64,000 nucleotides of DNA from Hordeum vulgare subsp. vulgare. Lineage: Eukaryota > Streptophyta > Magnoliopsida > Poales > Poaceae. Numbering within the stretch: the first letter of the stretch is position 1; each line of letters begins with the position of its first letter. The DNA is taken from assembly GCF_904849725.1 (NCBI RefSeq), contig NC_058521.1, forward strand, positions 558,888,176 to 558,952,175. The letters are read 5' to 3'. The notes below the pieces were generated by a model. That model was not told the DNA's origin. It did not search any database and was given only the letters and a program-made list of their open reading frames with translations. The position numbers and the translations under genes are program-made. Positions 47,701-59,044 of the stretch are shown here, in pieces.

Positions 47701-48528
47701 ACTTTCACAAAGCACACACCTTGACAAAGTTTTGAAGAAGTTGAGAATGGTACAATCCAAGAAGGGGTTCTTGCCTGTGCTACAAGGTATAAAGTAGAGT
47801 AAGACTCAATGACCAGTATCTGCAGAAGATACAGAAACGATGAGTGTCGGCCCCTATGCTTCCTCCATAGGGTCTATCATGTATGCAATGTTGTGCACAA
47901 GACCGGATGTTAGCCTTGACATAAGTATGTCACACAGGTTTCAAAGTGATCCAGGAGTGGAGCACTGGGGAGCGGTCAAGAATATTCTGAAGTACCTAAA
48001 AAGGACTAAGGAAATGTTTCTCATTTATGGAGGTGACGAAGAGCTCGTTGTAAAGGGTTACGTTGATGCAAGCTTCGACACTGATCCGGATGACTCTAAG
48101 TCACAAACCGGATACATGTTTATACTTAATGGGGTGCGGTAAGCTGGTGCAGTTCCAAGCAGAGCGTCGTAGCTGATTCTACATGCGAAGCAGAGTACAT
48201 AGCTGCCTCAGAGGCGGCTAAGGAGGGTGTCTGGATGAAGTAGTTCATGACAGATCTTGGAGTTGTGCCGAGCAGACTAGATCCAATAAATCTTTTCTGT
48301 GACAACACTGGTGCCATTGCTCTAGCCAAGGAACCAAGGTTTCACAAGAGGACCAGACATATAAAACGACGCTTCAATGCAATACGCGATTACATCAAGG
48401 AGGAAGACATAAATATTTACAAAGTGCGCACGGATCTGAATGTGGCAGACCCGCTGACTAAGACTCTTCCACGAGCTAAACATGACCAACACCAGAACTG
48501 TATGGGTGTTAAATTTGTTACATTGTAA
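44766..48528 (+). pseudogene. gag-pol remainder of element A
   Basis: This resumes the gag cut at 28322. In order it encodes the gag core, CCHC knuckle (CYHCKGTGHSKRNC, near 45300), protease (IFDTGSVAH, near 45450), the integrase HHCC and D-D-E segments (RSDRGGDY near 46230, then FERRNRT), RT with YVDD (near 47550) and RNase H to the stop at 48528. Lesions include a TAA soon after 44766, a frameshift near 44970 and stops near 46432, 46714, 46912, 46970 and 47370, plus others. Several stops look like G-to-A or C-to-T changes (for example TGG to TGA at 46911), as expected from methylated-cytosine decay. Confidence 0.93.
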
Positions 48529-48579
48529 ATCACATAGAGATGTGATACTGGGTTATTGACTCTAGTGCAAGTGGGAGAC

Positions 48580-50369
48580 TGTTGGAAATATGACCTAGAG
48601 GCAATAATAAAATAGTTATTATGATATTTATTATTTCAAGATAATCGTCTATTATCCGTGCTATAATTGTATTGAATGGAAACATAAATACATGTGTGGA
48701 TACATAGACAAAATACTATCCCTAGTAAGCGTCTAGTTGACTAGCTCGTTGTTCAAAGATGGTTAAGGTTTTCTGGCCATAAACAAGTGTTGTCACTTTA
48801 TAACGGGATCACATCATTAGGAGAATGATGTGATGGACAAGACCCAAACAATAAACGTAGCATGTGATCGTGTCATTTTTTTGCTATTATTTTCTGCATG
48901 TCAAGTATACATTCCTATGACCATGAGATCATGTAACTCACTGACACCGGAGGAATTCCTTGTGTTTATCAAACATCGCAACGTTGCTGGGTGACTATAA
49001 AGGTGCTCTACACGTATGTCCAAAGGTATCCGTTGAGTTGGCATGGATCAAGACTGGGATTTGTCACTCCGTGTGACGGAGAGGTATCTCGGGGCCCACT
49101 CCGTAATACAACATCACTAACAAGCCTTGCAAGCAATGTGACTAAAGAGTTAGCCATGGGATCTCATATTACGGAACGAGTAAAGAGACTTGCCGGTGAT
49201 GAGATCGAAATAGGTATGGCGATATTGACGATCGAAACTCGGGCAAGTAACATACCGAAGGACAAAGGGAATGATATACTGGATTGTGTGAATCCTCGAC
49301 ATAGAGGTTCAACCGATAAGATCTTTGTAGAATATGTAGGATCCAATATGGGCATCCAGGTTCCGCTATTGGATATTGACCGAAGAGTGTATCGGTCATG
49401 TCTACATAGTTCTCGAACCCGCAGGGTGTGCACACTTAAGGTCCGATGACGTTTTTAGTATAGTTGAATTATTGATGTTGGTAACCGAATGTTGTTCGGA
49501 GTCCCGGATGATATCCCGGACGTCACGAGGGTTTCCAGAATGGTCCGGAGACGAATATTGATATGTAGGAAGTATCCATTTGGCTTCCGCAAAGTTTTCG
49601 GGCATTACTTGTAAAGTACCGGGAATGGCGAATGGGTTCCGGAGTTCTACTGGGAGGGGCCACTCACCCGGGAGAAGACCAAAAGGGGCCCAAGGGTGGC
49701 GCACCAGCCCCTAGTGGGCTCGTGGCCAGCCCAAGAATTCCTAGGTCGGCCGAAGTGGAAGAAAAGTCAAGGAGAGGGGCCAATCCGAATTGGGGAAGGA
49801 AGGACTCCTTCTTCCAAGTGGATTTGGACGAGGACTCCTCCCTCCTCCCTCTCGCGCTGGCCGAAACCCTAGGGTTTCCCTAGGGCGCCGCCCCTCCCTC
49901 CCTCCTATTTATAGTGGAGGGGAGAGAGGCTTTTGGCACTCAAGCCAAAGTGCAGCGCTCCTCCCCTCCACAACTTCGACGCCCCGTAGCTAGATTTCGT
50001 TCGGCACGGCGAAGCCCTGGCGGAGTAAGCTCCACGACCATCACCGTCACGCCATCACGCTGCCGGAGAATTCAGCTTCCTCTTCGCCCCTCTTGCTGGA
50101 TCAAGAAGGCGGAGATCTTCACCAAGCTATACGTGTGCTGAGTGTGGAGGTGTCGTCTGTTTGGTACTAGATTGGGACGGAGTTCGTGGGACGATCGTGA
50201 TCGGATCGCGAAGATGTTCGACTACATCAACTGTGTTTCTTAATGCTTCACGCTTTGCGATCTACAAGGGTATGTGGATCTGATCTCCCCTCTTGTAGAT
50301 GATCATCACCATGATAGGTCTTTCGTGTGTGTAGGGAATTTTTTGTTTCCCATGCAACGTTCCCCAATA
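48580..50369 (+). repeat. 3' LTR of element A
   Basis: This 1,790-bp LTR is preceded by a polypurine tract (AAGTGGGAGAC). It ends CAATA at 50369, next to the ggggg duplication. Confidence 0.93.
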
Positions 50370-50374
50370 GGGGG

Positions 50375-50726
50375 CATTGGAGAAGGGGAAGAGAGAAGCC
50401 GCGTCGAGCAGGGCCGCACGCTTCTCGTCTCTTGGGTTGGCCATGGCGGCAGGGACGGATGTGAACGGCGTTAGGAAGCAGGGATGCGGCGGGGGAGCGA
50501 GCCTGGCTGGCTGGGAAGCATCTTCTATGAATCTGAATGGCTGGCTAGGTGGCTCGGACGGATTTCAACGGAGTTGGAAAGCATCTTCTATGAGTATTCC
50601 TTTTTACAGGTCCATTTTATGGGGTGTGACTGTGCCCTCTCCCGCATCGAACCGCAAAATCGTTTTTTCGCAAACTGTAAATGCGTTTCATGGGTCGATG
50701 TTACACGGGGTTTGTTAGAGACAATC
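50375..50726. other. Right part of the split TIR element
   Basis: GC-rich sequence at first, with a short direct repeat (GGAAGCATCTTCTATGA and GGAAAGCATCTTCTATGA near 50514 and 50577). It then becomes the subterminal and terminal inverted repeat to 50726. No intact ORF is convincing. Confidence 0.45.
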
Positions 50727-50814
50727 TAAGAAAGTCAAGACATTTCTACGCATTGGCGGCGCCAGGGGTATGCCCGTGTATTCCTGTGAATACCCAAATA
50801 TTTGGTGAAAAAAA
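50727..50814. other. Flank between TIR element and element B
   Basis: A short stretch of apparently older sequence ends in an A run. The last five bases, aaaaa, are the presumed left TSD of element B; the partner is outside the window. Confidence 0.5.
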
Positions 50815-51283
50815 TGTTGGGTAACGTAGCATAAATTCAAAAAATTTCCTACGCCATATTCAGATCTTCCTATGGAGAGACCAGCAACGAGAGAGGGGGT
50901 GAGTGCATCTTCATACCTTTGAAGATCGCTAAGCGGAAGCGTTACTAGAACGCGGTTGATGGAGTCGTACTCGCGGCGATTCATATCGCGGTGTGATTCC
51001 GATCTAGTGCCAAACTACGGCACCTCCGCATTCAACACACGTGCAGCCCGGTGACGTCTCCCGCACCTTGATCCAGCAAGGAGGAGGGAGAGGTTGGGGA
51101 AGAACTCCAGCAGCACGACGGTGTGGTGTCGATGGAGAGACGAGGTCTCCTGGCAGGGCTTCACCAAGCACCGGCAGAGAGGAGGAGAAATAAGAGCAGG
51201 GCTGCGTCAAGGGAGAGGGAAAATTGTGTCTCAAAACAGCCCCAAACCTCAACTATATATAGGGGGAGACGGAGGGGGCGCAA

Positions 51284-54200
51284 TGTGACAGCCCGATGCC
51301 GACGTTCCCGAAAATTCCCCTCTCTTTCCGTTTTCGTCGTGTGTCTATTTTTATTTGTCGCATCATCATCGCATCATGCGCATCATCTGCATCGCATCGG
51401 CGTCTCCGTTGCCGCCTGTTTTCAAAACTTGTATCCGTTGTTAGTTGCCGGTTCACGTCGTTGTTCGTTCTGAGCCCGACCGCACTCGCACGCGCCCGCG
51501 GCGTCGTCAAAACCCTGTTTTAAAAGTGTGCGTAAAACTTTCTCTGATCGGGGTGAAACTTGGCATGCGGTCGTAATTAGTTATAGCTAGGCCGCCTGTC
51601 GAATTTCATCGCGATCGGAGTTCGTCTGGTACCCGAACGGTCGTCCGTAGCGGCACCGTATTCGGTCTACCGTCGGACGGTTGTCGGTGTTTTAAAAATC
51701 ATTGCCGTGCCGCCCGTTTCCCTCTCGTCTCCGGTTATCTACACTACCCGACCATTTAGTCCATCCCGCGTTTGGAATTATTCAAATCCGACCGCGCGGT
51801 TGAAACCGGGGCGGAATTTCGCTAAACCTAGCCCCCCCATTTGTCTATATATAGTCCCCTGTGCATTTTTAGGCAGCCAACCCCCTCTGCCTCGGGATCC
51901 ACGCGCCTACCCCCAAACCCTAGCCTCTCCCACCTGCTCTCTCCTCCCACCTCCAGCCGCCGGGCCCGCCCGAGCCCGGGTCAGGCCCGCCCGAAAGCCC
52001 ATCTTGCCGCCGCCCCATTCTGCCCCGAGCCTCCCGGGCGCAGCAGCCTCCCGAGCCGGAGCACGCTGAGCCACCGGTTTCCATGCCGGATGGCGACGTG
52101 CCCAGCCGCCTTGTGCCCCGCCACCGGCCGGAATCTCACCGGAGTCTCGGCCGCGACGCCCTGGGACCTCGCCGCGCCATCCCTGGTCGATCCCGCCAGC
52201 CTCTGGATCCCTTTGAGCCGCCGCCAGCCGCCTCCGCGTCGCCTTCTACGAGATCCGCGCCGCCGCCTGCTCGCCTGGCCCGAGCCAGCTGCCGCCGGTG
52301 CCAGTCGCTGCCCCGTCCTCGCCCGTGCCAGATCCGGCCGCCCGCTCCCGTTCCCGTTCCCGCCGCCGTAGACCTCGCCTCGTCGGGTCGGGAGGTCGAG
52401 GGAACGAGGGTTCCTCGCTGGCGTTGACCGCCTGCCGAGCAGGCCGGATCCCTCCTCGACCTGGGCCCCGAGACGGCCCAGGCCAACGCCTCCAGCTGCC
52501 CGCGACGCCCCAGCTCGCCACCAGAGGCCCGATGGACTTCCTCGGCCCCACGTGGGCCTGTCTCCTCCTACGGCCCACTGCCTCCTCGGGCCCAAGGTGA
52601 GAACTATCCCCCGCCCTAAGCGCCTGTTAGTTAGTTGCGCCCATCTGTTCGACCCATTAGGATAATTAATTAATTTTTCAGAATTAATAAAATTCCAGAA
52701 AAATGACGATATTTAAACGTCCGTAGTTCCCAACTCGTGTGTCGGACCGCGACGTGTAGCATATGTATCTCGTGTAACTTTTCGAGTAGAACACGATCTT
52801 ACAACTTGCATAATTATTGGACGTAGTTTTACGTGCCAAACGTCTAGTTTAGCGTGTTGTCCCAATAGGGGAACGTCCCGTATTTATTTTTCGCGCAAGA
52901 CCGGATTGCTCGAATGCCTTAGATAAAATGTTCATGCTCTAGGGACCCATTTGCCATGTATTTTAGAGCGGACATTTGTATTTTTACGTGTAGGGAATTG
53001 CCACTAGTTTATTTTCCCGTATATAGGTTATTTTCCCGTATTTATGTGTGGCTTTATTTTGTGTTGCAACCCCACATATTTTATATGTTTCCGGGATAGA
53101 AAAATCCCATGGATTTTTCTGTGCAATTAGTTTTAGCTTTTGAGGAAGTTAGTTCGCGAGATATTTTGCCATGTTGCCCTCTTGTTTATTTCGTAGGATT
53201 TATTCCGTGTCCCGTTTGCTTAAGTTATCAACTAGGGAATTGTTCTTGGGTGTTTAGACTAGCCTCTGGTATTTTTAGTTGCAATAGAAATGCATGTTTA
53301 GGTGTGGTTTGATTGCTCTCAAGTTGCTAGAAATAGTGCTGATTTGGAGGAGCTGAAATATTTTTAAGTCTGGAATCTGTTATATTTTGTTGCTGTTTTG
53401 TTTTGCTTCTATCTTTAGATCTGTAGCTCTTTTGAGGTTGGTCCAATGGAGTTAGTTGTACCCCTTGTGTTTCTCTAGCATGCTGTGAAGTTTCATGCCA
53501 TCTGAATTCCTGTAGCTATAGGTTTTGCTGCTGTCAATATTGCTTCAGATCAAAAACTGCACTTTCATGAGGTTGAATTTTCACAAAGTCTGAAATAGTG
53601 TGTGGAAAGCCATTTTGTGACTTCTTTCCCTAGCGATCCATGATGCCATGCTAGTTGTTGTTAGTTGTTCGTAGTAGTGCTTCTTGCCCTCTTCCGTGCC
53701 ATGCCTTGCTTGAGCATATCGGAGTTGTGTAGCCGTAGTTGTGGGGCGTAGAAAATGCTATGTGGCTGATTTTGGCAGATTGTAGTCAGTTCTTGTTTTG
53801 CTTGTAGATGTTGAACCGTAGCTCCGTTTTGATCGAGTCCTATATGAAACTTGCTTAGAATCTCGCGTAGTTTCATTTTCTCTTGCGGGTTGTATGTTTT
53901 GAAGTGCTTGTGACCGTCGTTGCACACATATTGCATTCATGCCATCATATCTTGCGGTGCTTGTATCTTTTGATCCGTAGCTCCGTTGGAGATGTTCTCT
54001 ATGTGTAGATTGCTTGCCATGACGCGTAGAATCATGTGAACCTATTTGTTTTGCTTTTTAACAACTAATTAAATGCATTAGTTCAGATCTGAACAGAATT
54101 GTAAATTAACATGTGAGGTCATCTCGGAGGTGCTATATGTCATTTCCGACCTCATTTAAAATGCCTAGATAGGTAGATTAATTACGCTTCACCTCTTGCC

Positions 54201-56209
54201 ATGTTTAATCACATTTAATATTGCCGTGTATCTAATCGGGATATAACTAAATAATTAACGTGGAGTTTCGTCGATATGCAACTCGTTGCATATTGAACTT
54301 CACTTAATGTGTAGTGTTTGATTGTGTGATTTGTCATGCCGTGACTTGCATGTATTCAGTTGTTGATGCATATTTTGTGTTGTGCATCGTGTGGTGAATT
54401 CCGTGTGTTGATTTGTGTTTCCGGTTTGCTTCGTCTCGATAGAGTTCCGCAAGCGTGTCGGATGTGAGGACCCGTTCGACTACGTCGGTTTGTCTGCTTC
54501 ACGGAGGCATTCTTCTTCCAAGCGGGATCTCAGGCAAGATGATCATTTCCCCAGATACCATTACTATCATTGCCATGCTAGTTATTTCGATGTTGTCGTT
54601 TATGTCTCGTTGCCTACCACATGTTAAATATCAGCCTCTCAACAATGCCATGAAAACCTTCAACCTGTTCAACCTAGCAAACCATTGATTGGTTATGTTA
54701 CTGCTTGCTTAACCCTGTTGATATCGTTGCTAGTTTCAGGTGCAGATGCTTCCATGTGAAAACATGGGTTCCTTGTTATATCACTCTATTAAATGCTATT
54801 TAATTTAATGCACCTATATACTTGGTAAAAGGTGGAAGGCTCGGCCTTTCTAGCCTGGTGTTTTGTTCCACCTTTGCCCCCTTAGTTTCCGGCTACCGGT
54901 GTTATGTTCCATAAATGAGCGCTCCTAACACGATTGGGGTTGTTATGGGGACCCCCTTGATAATTCGTTTTAGATTAAAGCTGGTCTGGCAAGGCCCAAC
55001 TTTGGTACTACATTTGCCTAATCACCTAATAAAATTGCATAGGGACTTTCCGGACCCCGAGGATAATTTAATCAACACCCGTGCCAGTGCTCCTCATGAG
55101 TGTTGGTCCCACCTGAGCGATGTCCGGCGCCCCTCTGGTCACCCGGAGGTTTAGCGATCCCGACGTCTAGCTCATCCGCCGTGTCTTGAGAACGAGGTAC
55201 GCGACTCCTATCGGGATCGTCGACACGTCGGGCGGCCTTGCTGGATTAGTTTTACCTTTGACGAGATATCTTGTGCATCGGGATTCTGGTGATGCTTTGG
55301 GTAATCTCAGAGTTGAGGTCTTCCACTAGGGAATCCGACGAGATCGCGAGCTTCGTGATTGAGGATTTCTATGAGGCTTGTGGTAATTTGTGATGGACTA
55401 GTTGGAGCACCCCTGCAGGGTTAAATCTTTTCGGAAAGCCGTGCCCACGGTTATGTGGCAACGTGGAAACTTTGTTTAACACTGGTATAACTTGAGTAAT
55501 TTAATTAAAATATGCCAACTGTGTGCGTAACCGTGACTGTCTCTTTCGTGAGTTCCTTCTCCGATCGAGGACATGGTGGGGTTATGTCTGACGTAGGTAG
55601 GTGTTCAGGATCATTCATTTGATCATCAGTAGTTCACGTCCGTTATGCGTAGATCTTCCATCTCTTGTTCTTGTACTCGTAAGTTTAGCCACCTAATATA
55701 TGCTTAGCCCCTGCTGCAACCTCACCACTTAACCATGCCTCACCCATTAAGCTTTGCTAGTCTTGATACCTTTGGAAATGAGATTGCTGAGTATCCTATG
55801 GCTCACAGATTACTACAACACCAGTTGCAGGTACAGGTAAAGGTTACTTGACGCGAGCGCGTTGATTGTTCATTTGGAGTTGCTTCTTCTTCTTCTTCTT
55901 CATCGATCTAGGATGCGTTCCAGGTCGGCAGCCTGGGATAGCAAGGATGGACGTCGTTCGTAATTTTCTCGTTTGTTTTCGTCCATAGTCGAACCCTGCT
56001 CTTACCCTTGATGATTATGTAATGTACTGATGTGACTCTGATGTAGCTTGTGGAGAGTGTAAGCCAACTCTGTATATATATATATATATCTTCTTTTCAG
56101 TACATGTACTTGTAATGATATCCATTCTTGCGACATGACGAGATGCGCTTCTATCCCTGACGAGGCCTTCGTGCCAAATTGAGGATAGGGTCGCATCTTG
56201 GGCGTGACA
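51284..56209 (+). repeat. Sukkula-like solo LTR, 4.9 kb
   Basis: The 4,926-bp unit starts TGTGACAGCCCGATGCCGAC and ends CTTGGGCGTGACA. Perfect cgcaa duplications lie at 51279-51283 and 56210-56214. There is no repeat of its own start inside it and no retroviral motif, so it is one LTR rather than a small element. The size fits LTRs of the Triticeae LARD Sukkula; the name is from memory. A TATA-like CTATATATAG at about 51845-51854 precedes a GC-rich leader with an AACCCTAG motif. A (TA)n run lies at 56073-56089. Overlapping ORFs at 51700-52600 are GC-rich chance frames. Confidence 0.75.
51845..51854 (+). promoter_or_regulatory. TATA-like box in the Sukkula-like LTR
   Basis: CTATATATAG lies about 560 bp into the LTR, followed by a C-rich stretch suitable as a transcription start and leader. 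Predicted from sequence only. Confidence 0.5.
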
Positions 56210-57550
56210 CGCAACCCTTAGGGTTCCCACCCCCAAGGGGTGCGGCAGCCCCCATCTGCGCCAGGAGGTGGCGGCCAGGAGGGGAGGAGGGGTGTGGCGC
56301 ACCCATGGTGGGCCTTAGGCCCACCTGGCTTAGGGTTTGCCCCCCTTCCCTCTCCCCTGCGCCTTGGGCCCCTGGTGGGAGGCGCACCAGCCCACTCTGG
56401 GCTGGTTCCCTTCCACCTTTTGGCCCATGTCACCTTTTGGGTTGGTGGACCCTCCCGGTGGACCTCCGGAACCCTTTTCCGGTGGTCCCGGTACGCTACC
56501 GGTGACGCCCGAAACACTTCCGGTGTCCGAAACCATCCGTCCTATATGTCAATCTTTACCTTCGGACCATTCTGGAGCTCCTCGTGACGTCCGAGATCTC
56601 ATCCGGGACTCCGAACAACTTTCGATAACCTCGTATAACAATTCCCTATAACCCTAGCGTCATCGAACCTTAAGTGTGTAGACCCTACGGGTTCGGGAGA
56701 CACGCAGACATGACCGAGACACCTCTCCGGCCAATAACCATCAACGGTGTCTGGATACCCATGGTTGCTCCCACTTGCTCCACGATGATCTCATCGGATG
56801 AACCACGATGTCAAGGATTCAATAAATCCCATATACAATTCCCTTTGTCTGTCGGTATAGAACTTGCCCGAGATTCGATCGTCGGTATACCTATACCTTG
56901 TTCAATCTCGTTACCGGTAAGTCTCTTTACTCGTTACGTAGCGCATCATCGTGTGACTAACTCCTTAGTCAAATTGACCTCATGATGATGTTCTACCAAG
57001 TGGGCCCAGAGTTATACCTCCGTCACGCGGAGTGACAAATCCTGATCTCGAGTCATACCAACCCAACAGAGACTTTCAGAGGTACCCGTTGTGCATCTTT
57101 ATAGTCACCCAGTTACGTTGTGACGTTTGATACACCCAAAGCACTCCTACGGTATCCGGGAGTTGCACAATCTCACGGTCGAAGGAAAAGACACTTGACA
57201 TTAGAAAAGCTTTAGCATACGAACAATACGATCTAGTCCTACGCTTAGGATTGGGTCTTGTCCATCACATCATTCTCCCAATGATGTGATCCCGTTATCA
57301 ATGACATATAATGCCCATGACCAGGAAACCATGATCATCTATTGACTAACGAGCTAGCCAACTAGAGGCTTGCTAGGGACACAATGTGATCTATTTATTC
57401 ACACATGTATTACTGTTTCCTGTTAATACAATTATAGCATGAACAATAGACGATTATCATGAACAGGAAAATATGATAATAACCATTTTATTATTGCCTC
57501 TAGGGCATATTTCCAACAGTCTCCCACTTGCACTAGAGTCAATAATCTAG

Positions 57551-59044
57551 TTACATTGTGATGTATCGAACACCCATAGCATTATGGTGTTGATCATGTT
57601 TTGCTCGTGGAAGAGGTTTAATTAACGGGTCTGCAACATTCAGATCCGTGTGTACTTTACGAATCTCTATTACTCCACTCAAGACATGGTCCTGGATGGA
57701 GTTGTAGCGGCATTTGATGTGCTTCGTCTTCCGGTGAAACCTGGGCTCCTTGGCTATGGCAATGGCCCCAGTGTTATCACAGAAGAGTGTCATTGGACCC
57801 GACGAGCTTGGAACCACTCCAAGGTCGGTGATGAGCTCCTTCATCCAAATTCCTTCATGAGCTGCTTCTGAAGAAGCTATGTACTCCGCTTCACATGTAG
57901 ATGCTGCCACGACTTCTTCCTTGCCGCCGCACCAGCTCACTGCCCCACCATTCAAAACATATATGTATCTGGTCTGTGACTTAGAGTCATCCGGATGTGT
58001 GTTGAAGCTAGCGTCGACGTAACCCTTTACAACGAGCTCTTCGTCACCTCCATAAATGAGAAACATTTCCTTAGTCCTTTTCAGGTACTTAAGGATATTC
58101 TTGACCGCTGTCCAGTGTTCCATACCGGGATCACTTTGGTACCTCCCTACCAAACTTATGTCAAGGTTTATATCAGGACTGGTACACAGCATGGCATACA
58201 TTAGAGAGCCTACGGCTGAATCGTAGGGGACAGAACTCATCTTCTCTCTATCTGCTGCCGTGGTCGGCGACAGAGTCTTACTCAATCTCATACCTTGCAA
58301 AACTGGCAAGAACCCTTTCTTTGAGTTTTCCATATTGCACTTCTTCAATATCTTGTCAAGGTATGTACTTTGCGAAAGACCTATGAGGCGTCTCGATCTA
58401 TCTCTATAGATCTTGATGCCTAATATGTATGCAACTACTCCAAGGTCCTTCATTGAAAAACTCTTGTTCAAATAGACCTTTATGCTCTCCAACATCTCTA
58501 TATTATTCCCCATCAATAATATGTCATCCACATACAGTATGAGGAAAGCTACAGAGCTCCCACTCACTTTCTTGTACAGGCAGGCTTCTCTGTAAACCTG
58601 TATGAACCCAAACGCTTTAATCACCTCATTAAAGCGAATGTTCCAACTTCGAGATGCTTGCACCAGCCCATAGATGGAGCGCTGGAGCTTGCACACTTTG
58701 TTAGTACCCTTAGGGTTGACAAAACCTTCTGGTTGCATCATGTACAACTCTTCCTTAAGGTTCCCGTTAAGGAACACTGTTTTGACGTCCATTTGCCAAA
58801 TTTCATAATCATAAAAGGAGGCAATTGCTAACATGATTTGGACTGATTTCAGCTTCGCTACGAGAGAGAAAGTATCTTCGTAGTCAATTCCTTGAATTTG
58901 TCGAAAATCCTTTGCGACAATTCGAGCTTTATAAACGGTTAAATTACCGTTTGCATCAGTCTTCTTCTTGAAGATCCATTTATTTTCTATGGCTTGCCGG
59001 TCATCGGGCAAGTCCACCAAAGTCGATACTTTGTTCTCATACAT
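57551..59044 (-). CDS. Element B pol, reverse transcriptase and RNase H
   Basis: This 497-codon frame continues the polyprotein after a single-base loss. RT motifs are present: QMDVKTVFLNG near residue 84 and YVDD at 171-174. The RNase H residues D344, E387 (TCEAEY) and D423 (FCDNTGA) are all kept. It ends in the usual short tail, close to the 3' LTR. The ATG at 59044 is an internal Met of the original polyprotein, not a real start. The function is cDNA synthesis in the element's virus-like particle. Confidence 0.92.
   Translation of the reverse strand: MYENKVSTLVDLPDDRQAIENKWIFKKKTDANGNLTVYKARIVAKDFRQIQGIDYEDTFSLVAKLKSVQIMLAIASFYDYEIWQMDVKTVFLNGNLKEELYMMQPEGFVNPKGTNKVCKLQRSIYGLVQASRSWNIRFNEVIKAFGFIQVYREACLYKKVSGSSVAFLILYVDDILLMGNNIEMLESIKVYLNKSFSMKDLGVVAYILGIKIYRDRSRRLIGLSQSTYLDKILKKCNMENSKKGFLPVLQGMRLSKTLSPTTAADREKMSSVPYDSAVGSLMYAMLCTSPDINLDISLVGRYQSDPGMEHWTAVKNILKYLKRTKEMFLIYGGDEELVVKGYVDASFNTHPDDSKSQTRYIYVLNGGAVSWCGGKEEVVAASTCEAEYIASSEAAHEGIWMKELITDLGVVPSSSGPMTLFCDNTGAIAIAKEPRFHRKTKHIKCRYNSIQDHVLSGVIEIRKVHTDLNVADPLIKPLPRAKHDQHHNAMGVRYITM

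Larger units (their letters stand above)
25076..50369 (+). mobile_element. Copia element A (Angela/BARE/WIS lineage), split by element C
   Basis: Ggggg duplications at 25071-25075 and 50370-50374 define the insertion. It has LTRs at 25076-26866 and 48580-50369, a leader at 26867-28104, gag start at 28105-28322 and gag-pol remainder at 44766-48528. Element C and its nested inserts occupy 28323-44760. Terminal bases have decayed (TGTTGG to TTTTGG at the left, CAACA to CAATA at the right). By eye about one in ten bases differs between the LTR starts, which indicates an old insertion. Confidence 0.93.
24396..50726. mobile_element. Small TIR element (PIF/Harbinger-like) split by element A
   Basis: The left end GAGCATCTCTAGTAGACCCCG at 24396 and the right end (reverse complement GATTGTCTCTAACAAACCCCG, ending at 50726) are imperfect inverted repeats. 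TAA flanks both (24393-24395, 50727-50729), the TSD of PIF/Harbinger. Subterminal sequence such as TTTACAGTTT followed by GCGAAAAAA is also shared in inverted order. Without element A and its duplicated ggggg, the original would be about 1 kb. Its interior is GC-rich and gene-like (24516-25070). Confidence 0.55.
50815..57518 (-). repeat. 3' LTR of element B, split by a solo LTR
   Basis: Removing 51284-56209 and one cgcaa leaves 1,773 bp. It starts TGTTGGGTAACGTAGC on the plus strand and ends CATATTTCCAACA at 57518, followed by the complement of the polypurine tract (CTCCCACTTG). Confidence 0.92.

Noticed and set aside
51700..52600. Overlapping ORFs of 100-204 codons on both strands
   Set aside because: They lie in the GC-rich leader part of the Sukkula-like LTR, overlap in several frames and show no domain. 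Stop codons are simply rare in such GC-rich DNA.
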